From: CAVYWD01 sp963772225
Lineage (GTDB): Bacteria; Myxococcota; Myxococcia; Myxococcales; UBA5297
Direction of reading: 5' to 3'
Assembly: GCA_963772225.1 (NCBI GenBank)
Contig: CAVYWD010000011.1
Coordinates: forward strand, 248,001 to 312,000
Length of the DNA: 64,000 bases
Shown: one piece after another, positions 26,152 to 33,832 of the stretch
Layout of the letters: each line of letters starts with the position of its first letter
How positions within the stretch are numbered: position 1 is the stretch's first letter
The notes under the pieces: model-generated
What the model was told of the DNA's origin: nothing
What the model saw: the letters and a program-made list of their open reading frames with translations, nothing else
The model's database searches: none
Made by a program: the position numbers and the translations under genes

Positions 26152-26463
26152 ATGCGCAACGACAAGAGTGCAAGCACCATCGGCTCCCTGTTCGGCCTTC
26201 TCGCGTTCGCGATCATCGCATTCCGCCCTGCCGTCTCCTTCGGCCTGCTCGCGGGCGAGCTCCTCGCAGGGGGCATCTTCGAGCGCTCGGCCGAGAGCTC
26301 GCTCCCCGAGCGGATGCTGGTCTGGTTCGGCGCCCTGCTGGTGATCATCGCCGTCGGCTCGTTCTTCCTGGTCGTGGGCGCGGTGGCCGGCACGGCCCTG
26401 CACGCCCTCGCGTTTCGCCTGGGGATCGCCACACCCCGCTCGGATCCCAACCCCAAGGAGTGA
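26152..26463 (+). CDS. Small two-TM membrane protein
   Basis: 103 residues with two hydrophobic segments (about 10-40, SLFGLLAFAIIAF; about 57-90, WFGALLVIIAVGSFFLVVGA) and a polar tail. No family recognised. It ends 10 nt before the multiheme cytochrome gene, so it is probably cotranscribed and may be an accessory subunit of that complex. Confidence 0.75.
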   Translation: MRNDKSASTIGSLFGLLAFAIIAFRPAVSFGLLAGELLAGGIFERSAESSLPERMLVWFGALLVIIAVGSFFLVVGAVAGTALHALAFRLGIATPRSDPNPKE

Positions 26464-26473
26464 GGACAGCTCG

Positions 26474-28201
26474 ATGCCGCATCTGAGTCGCGTGGGCCGC
26501 GCGGGCCTTGTCCTCTGTCTGGCTGCAGCGGCGCTGCCGCGCGCGGCGCAGGCGGCGGGAGCCGAGGACAAGAAGCCCGAGGCGACCAGGGCCTCGCTCC
26601 TCCCCGACATTCCGCAGAGCGACAAGGCCTGCCTCACCTGCCACACCGCCCCCCTGTTCGACGCCGAGGCCTTCCAGAAATCGGCGCACCGCAAGGTGGG
26701 CTGCTCCGCGTGCCACGATGGCTACGACTTCTCCAGCCACCGCGCGGCGCCGGCCGAGCTCTCGGCCGAGGAGAAGAAGCTCGCCGGCCAAATGGGCAAG
26801 AAGAGCCGCGTTCCCGCCGCGCTCCTCGCCTGCCGGAGCTGCCACGAGGACGCCTTCGACGAGCTCGCAAAGGAGTCGGTGCACGGCCGGTGGCTGCGCG
26901 AGGAGCGGCCCGCCATGGGCCCCCTCTGCTTCGACTGCCACGGCTCGCCGCACGCCGTCCAGAAAAGCCGTGGCGACGGGCGCGCGGCCGTCCACGCCCG
27001 GTCCCAGCGGTGCGTCGCCTGCCACTCCGACGCCGACCTCATGACCCGCGTCGGCGTCACTGAGCAGACGACCACCACCTACCGCGACTCGCTGCACGGC
27101 CGCATGGTGGCCTTGGGCAACGAGCGCGCGCCGAACTGCGCCGACTGCCACGGCAGCCACCGGATCCTCGCGCCCGACAACCCCCAGGCCCAGGTCTACG
27201 GCGTCAACAAGGTGCAGCTGTGCGGCAAGTGCCACTCGGGCGCGAACCCGGCGTTCGCCTCGCTGGTCACGCACAAGTCCCTCCACGCCGCAGCCGACAA
27301 GGGCCCGCACTTCATCCACGCCGCGTTCTCGTGGCTCACCAGCCTGACGCTAACGGGGCTCTTCCTTCACATCCTGCTCGACATCTTCGCCGAGCTCCGC
27401 CGGCGCTGGCGCAAGTCGCGCGGCCACGCCGAAGAGCGGGTCCCCGCGTTCATGCCCAAGACGGTGCGCCGGTTCGACCTCCACATGCGCATCCAGCACT
27501 GGCTGCTCATCTCCGGCGTCGTCCTCCTCGTCCTGACTGGCTGGCCCATCCGGTCCGCCACCCTGGGCTCCGGGCAGGCGCTGGCGAGCTTCTTCGGCGG
27601 CGTTCGCGTCACCCCCATCGTCCACCGCGCGGCCGCGTTCCTGCTCATCGCCGCGGCGCTCTACCACCTCGCGTACCTCGCGGTGCGCATCTCCCGCCGC
27701 GAGCTCCAGTTCTCCATGCTCCCGACGCCGCGCGACCTCAAGGACGCCTACGGGAACATCGCCTTCTTCCTCGGGCTCCGGAAGGACAAGCCCAAGTTCG
27801 CCAAGTTCAGCTACATCGAGAAGTTCGACTACTGGGCGGTGTTCTGGGGCGTCGCCATCATGGTGGCCAGCGGGTTCGTGTTCTGGTTCCCCGCGGCCTT
27901 CACCCGCTTCTTGCCCGGGTGGATCGTCCTGGGCGCTCAGCTCGCGCACGGCGAGGAGGCGACGCTCGCCGCGCTGGCGCTGTTCGTCTGGCACTTCTAC
28001 AACGTCCACCTGCGGCCGTCCGTCTACCCCATGAGCTGGACGTGGCTCGACGGGCAGATCGACATCGAGCAGCTCCGCGAGGAGCACGGCGAGGTCTACG
28101 ACGAGCTGCTCGCGCGCCGCGGCCAAGTCGAGTCCGAGCCGGGCGCGCCTTCGAGCGAGCCGGGCGCGGGCGGCGCCGGGAGCCCGGAGGGCTCGGCATG
28201 A
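26474..28201 (+). CDS. Seven-heme cytochrome c fused to cytochrome b-type membrane domain
   Basis: 575 residues. A signal peptide (1-27) leads into a periplasmic domain with seven CxxCH heme c sites: CLTCH (53), CSACH (77), CRSCH (120), CFDCH (152), CVACH (180), CADCH (222) and CGKCH (250). After about residue 285 come five hydrophobic helices resembling the b-type gamma subunit of formate dehydrogenase, with candidate heme b ligands in HMRIQHWLL, VHRAAAFLL, LYHLAYLAV and WHFYNVHL. It should pass electrons between the quinone pool and periplasmic cytochromes. The ATG overlaps nothing upstream; the TGA overlaps the next ATG. The electron partner is unknown. Confidence 0.9.
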   Translation: MPHLSRVGRAGLVLCLAAAALPRAAQAAGAEDKKPEATRASLLPDIPQSDKACLTCHTAPLFDAEAFQKSAHRKVGCSACHDGYDFSSHRAAPAELSAEEKKLAGQMGKKSRVPAALLACRSCHEDAFDELAKESVHGRWLREERPAMGPLCFDCHGSPHAVQKSRGDGRAAVHARSQRCVACHSDADLMTRVGVTEQTTTTYRDSLHGRMVALGNERAPNCADCHGSHRILAPDNPQAQVYGVNKVQLCGKCHSGANPAFASLVTHKSLHAAADKGPHFIHAAFSWLTSLTLTGLFLHILLDIFAELRRRWRKSRGHAEERVPAFMPKTVRRFDLHMRIQHWLLISGVVLLVLTGWPIRSATLGSGQALASFFGGVRVTPIVHRAAAFLLIAAALYHLAYLAVRISRRELQFSMLPTPRDLKDAYGNIAFFLGLRKDKPKFAKFSYIEKFDYWAVFWGVAIMVASGFVFWFPAAFTRFLPGWIVLGAQLAHGEEATLAALALFVWHFYNVHLRPSVYPMSWTWLDGQIDIEQLREEHGEVYDELLARRGQVESEPGAPSSEPGAGGAGSPEGSA

Positions 28202-28551
28202 GTCGGGCGCTGCTGCTCGTCGCCGCGCTCGCCGCCGGGTGCGGCGCCGAGCGAGCACAGGAGCGCGCGCCCGCGGTGCCCTCCACGCCGGCAAAGCTGG
28301 CGTTTGCGCGCTACGCGCCCCCCGCGCTGCCGAAGCGGGAGGCGCTCCCCTGCTTCCGGTGCCACGACTTCGCGAAGTTCGGGGACGGCGGCCGGTTCCC
28401 CCACGACCTGAAGCCGCACAAGAAGCAGGGGCACTGCCACCGCTGCCACGTGGGCATCTCCCACGGCGGCAACGCGGTCGATCTCACTGTCTGCCAGGGC
28501 TGCCACGACGAGCTACCGGACGGCTTCGGCTCGGCGAGCGCGGCGCCGTAG
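28198..28551 (+). CDS. Triheme c-type cytochrome lipoprotein
   Basis: 117 residues. The signal MSRALLLVAALAAGC has a lipobox (LAAGC), so the protein should be lipid-anchored outside the inner membrane. Three CxxCH sites (CFRCH, CHRCH, CQGCH) and scattered His residues resemble small c7-type cytochromes. Its ATG overlaps the stop of the upstream cytochrome b/c gene (ATGA), implying translational coupling and a joint complex. It would be the natural electron acceptor or donor of that protein. Confidence 0.85.
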   Translation: MSRALLLVAALAAGCGAERAQERAPAVPSTPAKLAFARYAPPALPKREALPCFRCHDFAKFGDGGRFPHDLKPHKKQGHCHRCHVGISHGGNAVDLTVCQGCHDELPDGFGSASAAP

Positions 28552-28696
28552 CGCCTTCTGCGCGGCCCCCTCCGGCCGTCCCGCGCGCTCGGGCACCTGC
28601 CAATCCGGAGCGCGAACCCCGACTCGAGCGAAGGCCGGTTTCGCCGTCCGACAGAGGGTCGATGCCGCCCTGAAACCGCCTGTAGAATACGACGCG

Positions 28697-30430
28697 ATGA
28701 CGCCCCGCTCTGTCGCCCGCGCCCTCCGGGAGGTCGCGTTCTTCCTGCAGCTCAAGGGTGAGAACCCTTTCAAGATCCGCGCCTACGAGACGGCCGCGGC
28801 GCGCTTCGAGGAGCTGCCTCAAGACGCGCTCGACCGCCTGTTGGCCGAAGGGCGGCTCACCGATCTGCCGGGCGTCGGCGAGGCCATCGCCACAAAGGTC
28901 GCGGCGCTCGCGCAGACCGGCGCCCTGCCGCTCCTGGAGGAGCTTCGCCGCGCGTTCCCCGCCGGGTTGCTCGAGGTCGCGCGCGTGCCGGACCTGGGCC
29001 CCAAGCGAATCGCCGCGCTCCACCGGGAGCTCGGCGTGGGCTCCCTCGCCGAGCTGCGGCGCGCCTGCGAGGACGGGCGGGTGCGCGCGCTCGCCGGCTT
29101 CGGGGAGAAGACCGAGGCGAAGATCTTGGAGGGCCTGCGCGCCCTGGAACGGGCCTCGGCGCGGCGCCCCTTGGGCGAAGTTCGGCCCGTCGCCTTCGAG
29201 CTCTGCGAACGGCTCAGGCGGGCGCGCGGCGTCCTGCGCGCCGAGGTGGCGGGGAGCGTCCGGCGCTTCCGCGAGACGGTAGGAGATTTGGACCTCGTGG
29301 TGGCTGCGCCGAGCGCCGATCCGGTCTTCGACGCGCTCGTCGCCTCTCCCGGTCTGGAGCGCATCCTCGGCCGGGGCGACACCAAGGGCTCGGTCGTCTT
29401 GGAGGGCGGGCTGCAGGCCGACGTCCGGGTGGTGAGGCCGGAGCAGTTCACCACGGCGCTCCACCACTTCACCGGCTCCAAGGCCCACCACGTGCGGCTG
29501 AGGTCCTTGGCAAAGGAGCGCGGCCTCAAGATCAGCGAGTGGGGCGTCGAGCGCGAGGACGGCTCGCTCGTCCCCGTCTCGAGCGAGGCGGACCTGTACG
29601 CGGCGCTGGGCATGCAGGAGGTGCCGCCCGAGCTGCGCGAGGACCAGGGCGAGGTGGAAGCAGCGCTGGCGGGCTCGCTCCCGCAGCTCGTCGAGGCCTC
29701 GCAGGTCCGCGGCTTCATCCACCTGCACACCGCATGGTCCGACGGCAAGGACTCAATCGCCGCCATGGCCGAGGCGGTGCGGGCGCGAGGCGGGAGCTAT
29801 CTCGCGGTCACCGACCACAGCCGCTCGGCGGGCTACGCCGGGGGCCTGGACGTCGAGCGCCTGCGCGCGCAGGCCCGGGAGATCGACGAAGTCCAGAAGC
29901 AGTTCCCGGACGTCCTGCTGCTCAAGGGCTCGGAGGTCGACATCCTCGAGGACGGCCGGCTCGACTACCCCGACGACATCTTGGCCGGGCTCGACGTGGT
30001 CGTCGGGAGCGTCCACTCCCGGTTCAAGCTCGACGAAGCGGCGATGACGCGCCGGCTCATCAAGGCGGTCGAGAACCCCAACCTCGACGTCCTAGGCCAC
30101 CCCACCGGCCGGCTCCTGGGGCAACGCGAGCCCTACCCGGTCGACCTCGACGCCGTGCTCGCCGCCGCGGGGCGGTCAGGCTGCGCGGTCGAGGTGAATG
30201 GCAGCCCCGAGCGGCTCGACCTGGGCGCCGAGGCCATCCGCCGGGCGCGGGAGCTCGCGGTCCCGCTCGTGCTCGCCACCGACGCGCACAGCGCGGCCGG
30301 GCTGTCGAACCTGGAGTACGCCGTCGCGACCGCGCGCCGAGGCTGGGCGGGCCCCGGAGACGTGCTCAATGCGCTCGACCCCGGGCACTTTTGCGCGGCG
30401 CTTCGAGAGGCGCGGCGGCGGCGCGGTTGA
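28697..30430 (+). CDS. polX: DNA polymerase X family protein with PHP domain
   Basis: 577 residues with the bacterial PolX layout. Helix-hairpin-helix segments lie at the N-terminus (LPGVGEAIATKVAAL, VPDLGPKRIAAL). The polymerase palm follows (about 185; GSVRRFRETVGDLDLVVA, with the third Asp in QADVRVV), then a C-terminal PHP domain from about 340 (HLHTAWSDGKDSI, VTDHS, GSEVDIL, GSVHSRF, TDAHS). PHP supplies 3'-5' exonuclease or phosphoesterase activity in this family, which acts in base-excision repair and gap filling. All metal-binding His/Asp motifs are present. The gene stands alone. Confidence 0.95.
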   Translation: MTPRSVARALREVAFFLQLKGENPFKIRAYETAAARFEELPQDALDRLLAEGRLTDLPGVGEAIATKVAALAQTGALPLLEELRRAFPAGLLEVARVPDLGPKRIAALHRELGVGSLAELRRACEDGRVRALAGFGEKTEAKILEGLRALERASARRPLGEVRPVAFELCERLRRARGVLRAEVAGSVRRFRETVGDLDLVVAAPSADPVFDALVASPGLERILGRGDTKGSVVLEGGLQADVRVVRPEQFTTALHHFTGSKAHHVRLRSLAKERGLKISEWGVEREDGSLVPVSSEADLYAALGMQEVPPELREDQGEVEAALAGSLPQLVEASQVRGFIHLHTAWSDGKDSIAAMAEAVRARGGSYLAVTDHSRSAGYAGGLDVERLRAQAREIDEVQKQFPDVLLLKGSEVDILEDGRLDYPDDILAGLDVVVGSVHSRFKLDEAAMTRRLIKAVENPNLDVLGHPTGRLLGQREPYPVDLDAVLAAAGRSGCAVEVNGSPERLDLGAEAIRRARELAVPLVLATDAHSAAGLSNLEYAVATARRGWAGPGDVLNALDPGHFCAALREARRRRG

Positions 30431-30439
30431 GCGCATGGT

Positions 30440-30516
30440 TGCGCTGCGTCGGAGCCACGGGCAGCAATCTCTTGCGCGCCGGCGGGTGCGCTGCGTCGAA
30501 GCCGCGGGCAGCGATC
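30440..30516 (+). repeat. Imperfect 30-bp direct repeat downstream of polX
   Basis: Copies at 30440-30469 and 30487-30516 match at 27 of 30 positions with 47-bp spacing. They lie between polX and the CPBP protease gene; no function is evident. Confidence 0.6.
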
Positions 30517-30629
30517 GCCTTCGCACCGCTGGGACGAGCTTCGTTCGAGCGGCGCTGCGCAGGGCTTTCAAATCCCCGCGCGCTGACGCTTGCGACTCCT
30601 GGCGCGCCGGGGCGCTAAGATGCGCGCCG

Positions 30630-32003
30630 ATGACCTGGTTCCGTGGGCGCCGCCGACTGCTCCTCGCGCTGGGAGCGCTCGCCGGCGCCGCCCTCGCCCT
30701 CCCCGCGTCCGCTGCTCCCGAGTCGCTCTCGGCGCGGGCGCTCGGCAAGCTGGTGGACCGCGCGCGCCCTTCCCTGCTCCGCGTCGCCGCGCCCAGGGCC
30801 GGCACCGCCATCCTCGTCGGCATCGGCGGGGAGCTGCTCGCCCCCGCGGGGCTCTCCTCGGGCGGCGCGCTCACGACGGTCGACTCGGCCGGGCGACAGC
30901 GCGAGGCGAAGCTCGTCGCCAAGCTCGCGGACGTGGGGCTCGCCCTCTACGCGCTCGAGCCGGGGAGCTACCCGGCGGCGCCGGTCGGCAGCGCGCTCTC
31001 ACTCAAGCCGGGCAACGCGCTCGTCGGGCTCTATTTCGACGGCCGGGGCGCCGTCGCCGCGAGCGCCGGGCACTTCGACCGGCTCCGCGCCTCGAAGGGC
31101 GGCCCGGCGCGCCTGCGGACCGACGTCGACGGGCCTCTGGGCACCGCGCTCTTCAACGCCCGCGGCGAGCTGGTCGCGGTGCACGCCGGCCCGCCGCTCG
31201 CCACCGTGCCCATCGACGAGAATCCGCGAGCGCCTTCGAGCCCCGAGGCCGCCTTGACCGAGACCCAAACCGACCTCCGAGAGAGGCCTTTGCGCCCCGT
31301 CGGCCCGCGCGCCGCCCGCGAAGCCCTTCTCCTGTGGGCCGCGGCGTTCGGCTCCATCGCAATGGCCCGCGCCATCCCGCCGCTCGCCGGCTACGCCAAG
31401 GCCGTGGCGGCGGTGGCCTTCCTCTACCTGCCCGGCCTGGTGGTCTGGCGCCGGGACGAGGACTACCGCGACTACGGCGCCACGCTGCAGGGCTGGCCCC
31501 GCGGCGCGGCGCTCGGGCTGGCCACCTCGCTCGTCGTGCTCCCGCTCTTCGCCCTGGGCTTCTGGGGCTTCCTCCAGCTCCTGCGCAACCTGCCGCCGGG
31601 CTTCCTCGGCTTCCTCTCGCCCTACGGCGGCGGGGGCGCCTTCACCCTGCGGCTCCCGCCGCGGTTCCCCGCCCACGTCGTCGACCAGTTTCTCGTCGTG
31701 GCCCTGCCCGAGGAGTTCTTCTACCGCGGCTACCTCCAGGCGCGCCTGCGCGACGCCTGGCCCGGCGGGCGGCGCTTCCTGGGCATCCAGTGGGGCGGCG
31801 CGTTCTGGGCCACCCAGGTGCTCTTCGCGCTCGGGCACCTCGCCGAGCCTCACCCGTGGCGCCTGGGCGTCTTCTTCCCGAGCCTCCTGTTCGGCTGGCT
31901 CAAGGAGCGCTCGGGCACGGTCGTCCCCTCCACTGTCTTCCACGCGCTCTCGAACCTGTGCGTCCTGGTGCTCGAGGCGAGCTTCTTCGGCCCGAGGTCC
32001 TGA
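30630..32003 (+). CDS. CPBP-family intramembrane protease with N-terminal degenerate protease-like domain
   Basis: 457 residues from the ATG at 30630, which opens a signal-like hydrophobic N-terminus (LLLALGALAGAALALPASA). Residues 30-200 look like a decayed trypsin/HtrA-type domain (AILVGIGGELLAPAGLSSGG, DVGLALYALEPG, GPLGTALFNARGELVAVH) with Thr where the catalytic Ser would be in GNSG. From about 235 there are several TM helices with the CPBP/CAAX-protease motifs LPEEFFYRG (about 360), LFALGHL and FHALSN, supplying the catalytic Glu and His. Myxobacteria use CPBP proteases in MYXO-CTERM protein processing, but I cannot assign this one to that role. The next gene overlaps its stop. Confidence 0.85.
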   Translation: MTWFRGRRRLLLALGALAGAALALPASAAPESLSARALGKLVDRARPSLLRVAAPRAGTAILVGIGGELLAPAGLSSGGALTTVDSAGRQREAKLVAKLADVGLALYALEPGSYPAAPVGSALSLKPGNALVGLYFDGRGAVAASAGHFDRLRASKGGPARLRTDVDGPLGTALFNARGELVAVHAGPPLATVPIDENPRAPSSPEAALTETQTDLRERPLRPVGPRAAREALLLWAAAFGSIAMARAIPPLAGYAKAVAAVAFLYLPGLVVWRRDEDYRDYGATLQGWPRGAALGLATSLVVLPLFALGFWGFLQLLRNLPPGFLGFLSPYGGGGAFTLRLPPRFPAHVVDQFLVVALPEEFFYRGYLQARLRDAWPGGRRFLGIQWGGAFWATQVLFALGHLAEPHPWRLGVFFPSLLFGWLKERSGTVVPSTVFHALSNLCVLVLEASFFGPRS

Positions 32004-32596
32004 TGCGGCCACTCGCGCTCCTCTTCGCAGCCCTCACGCTCGCCTCGTTGCTCGGCGCGAGGTTTTTGTCCGGAAACGGCTTCTTCGCATCGCTCTACGC
32101 GCTGCCGCTCTTCGCGGGCCTCTTGGCCGTGGCGCTCCTCGGCGCCGCGCTGGAATCGCTCTTTGGGGCGCGCTCGCGCGCCGCGCAGTCGGTGGCCGGA
32201 GCGGCGCTGTCTTTCGCGGGCTTCGGCTACGCCCTCTTCGTCCGGGCGCCCGGGTTGCTCCCGGAAGGGCGTCGCCTGGAGGAGCTCGCCGCGAAGGCGC
32301 TCTCAGTGGGAATGGTCTCCGCCGCGCTCGGAGGCGCGGCCCTGTGCGGAGCAGGCCTCCGGGCGAGCGCGCGCTGGGCTCAGACCATGGCGGCCTTCGG
32401 CCTCTCCGCGGGCTGCGCGACCCTGGCGATGTCAGCGCGCGCGTTCGGGCTGCCGGTGTTCCGGCCGGCGCTCCTGGCGGCGGTGCTCGGCGGCGGCCTG
32501 CTCTACCTCATCTGGACCAGGCCCGCGCCGGGCGGCCCCGGTCGCGGCGCGCACGAGGCAGAGGGCGAGCCCCCGGCGCGCGGCTCCCTCGACTGA
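32003..32596 (+). CDS. Polytopic membrane protein, unknown
   Basis: 197 residues with about six hydrophobic segments (LALLFAALTLASLLGA, FAGLLAVALLGAAL, LLAAVLGGGLLYLIW) and a hydrophilic C-terminal tail. It begins at the TGATG overlap with the CPBP protease, so it is translationally coupled and may assist that enzyme. No family recognised. Confidence 0.75.
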   Translation: MRPLALLFAALTLASLLGARFLSGNGFFASLYALPLFAGLLAVALLGAALESLFGARSRAAQSVAGAALSFAGFGYALFVRAPGLLPEGRRLEELAAKALSVGMVSAALGGAALCGAGLRASARWAQTMAAFGLSAGCATLAMSARAFGLPVFRPALLAAVLGGGLLYLIWTRPAPGGPGRGAHEAEGEPPARGSLD

Positions 32597-32648
32597 CGCG
32601 CTCCAGGCGCGGCGGATCTGCGCGGGCGCGCATGAATTCGGGCTGCGC

Positions 32649-33485
32649 TCAGGCGGCGCCGATGGGCGCGACGCGCACCTCGAGGTTGTGCCCGACCGAG
32701 ATGGTCGACGCCTCAGGAACCTCGATGAAGCGCCCGGCCTTGACCAGGTCGCTCGCGACCGCCACGCCGCGCACCCGGCGGTGGGCGCGCACCAGGGGGC
32801 TGGACTCCGGTGTGGTCTCGGTGATGCCGCAGCGGTCGCACCGGGCGATGCCCTCGAGGAGCGCGTAGTGGAGCGGCCCCGAGCTCAACCGCGTCGCAGC
32901 GAGCACCCGCCCGTTGGTCACGAAGAAGCTCAGGTTGCCGACCCGCCCGGAGGCGCGCTCGAGGCCCTCGACCCGCCGGGCGGTCACCCCGAGGTACCGG
33001 CCCACCACTTCCGGGCGGATGTCGAAGTCGTCGGCGTGGCCGGAGTCGCGCAGCGCCGAGAGGAAGGCGAGGAAGACGAGCTCGCTCGCGGTGCTGCCCT
33101 TGGCTTGCCGGGCGAGGAAGGCAGGGAGCTCGGCGGTGAGCGCCTCGCGGGTCGCGACCGCGGAGGCCAGAGCGCCGGCGTGCTGGAACATCCACCGCCG
33201 ATACCGCAGCGGCATGACGTCCTCGTCGGTGAAGGCGCTTCCGTTGATGGGCCCCGCGTGAAAGAACAGCACTTCGCTGATCACGTCGGAGACCAGCGCG
33301 TCCAGGTCGAGCGTGCCGATGTTGCCCGGCTTTTTGCGCAAGAGGATGTTGTCGGCCTCCACGTAGCCGAGCCCGACGGCGCGGGGCTTCCCGTCCTCCA
33401 TCGGCCGCAGGTTGTCCCGGAGCAAGGCGACTTGGCAGCGCAGCAGGTTGGCGTCAGAGCTGAGGATGGCGAGCGAGGAATTCAT
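32649..33485 (-). CDS. Class II glutamine amidotransferase-like protein lacking the nucleophile
   Basis: 278 residues from the ATG at 33485 (GAAGAAG ribosome-binding site). The fold resembles the N-terminal-nucleophile amidotransferases of the YafJ/EgtC type (VGLGYVEADNILLRKKP, FFHAGPINGSAF, RYRRWMFQHAGAL, ELVFLAFLSALRDSG). The family normally starts Met-Cys, with Cys2 as nucleophile; here residue 2 is Asn. The usual HNG motif also appears as HAG. The first Cys (about residue 17) is not in place. It therefore looks catalytically inactive or altered. It is divergent from the Hsp70 gene. Confidence 0.65.
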   Translation of the reverse strand: MNSSLAILSSDANLLRCQVALLRDNLRPMEDGKPRAVGLGYVEADNILLRKKPGNIGTLDLDALVSDVISEVLFFHAGPINGSAFTDEDVMPLRYRRWMFQHAGALASAVATREALTAELPAFLARQAKGSTASELVFLAFLSALRDSGHADDFDIRPEVVGRYLGVTARRVEGLERASGRVGNLSFFVTNGRVLAATRLSSGPLHYALLEGIARCDRCGITETTPESSPLVRAHRRVRGVAVASDLVKAGRFIEVPEASTISVGHNLEVRVAPIGAA

Positions 33486-33832
33486 GGTGTCTTCTTCCAT
33501 TCCTTCAATGCCAAGTGTAACGGTCGCGCAGATCGAGCGGCAAGTCGCGCCAGGGCGCGTGCCATCCCGGGGCCCTCCATGGCCCCTGAGGCCCGAAGGC
33601 GCCGATTTTCCAAGTCAAAATCCGAGCTGGGTCGGTTTGACAGCCCCGAAAACGAGCGCCTAGAATTCCGCTCGTTCTGCCCGGCTCCGGCCGGGCCCAT
33701 CTCGCCCCGGCGAGCCTTCGACGGCGGGGTTCGCGCGCACGCTCTCGAGCGCGCAGCAGCAAGGTGCCTGTGCGCTTTCGGGCCCTCCAAGGGGACGAGC
33801 GCGCGGCATGAGGTCGAGAAGGACGGGCAAGC
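33486..33832 (+). other. Divergent intergenic region upstream of the Hsp70 gene
   Basis: 347 bases without a gene. It holds a strong putative promoter with an overlapping palindrome (33637-33676) and then a GC-rich untranslated leader of about 160 nt before the ATG at 33833. Confidence 0.6.
33637..33676 (+). promoter_or_regulatory. Sigma-70-like promoter with palindromic operator for the Hsp70 operon
   Basis: TTGACA (33637-33642) and TAGAAT (33661-33666) are separated by 18 nt, a near-consensus housekeeping promoter. An inverted repeat with 8-bp arms, AACGAGCG (33651-33658) and CGCTCGTT (33669-33676), straddles the -10 box around a 10-nt spacer, the position expected for a repressor site. 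Its sequence is not that of CIRCE. Confidence 0.65.
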
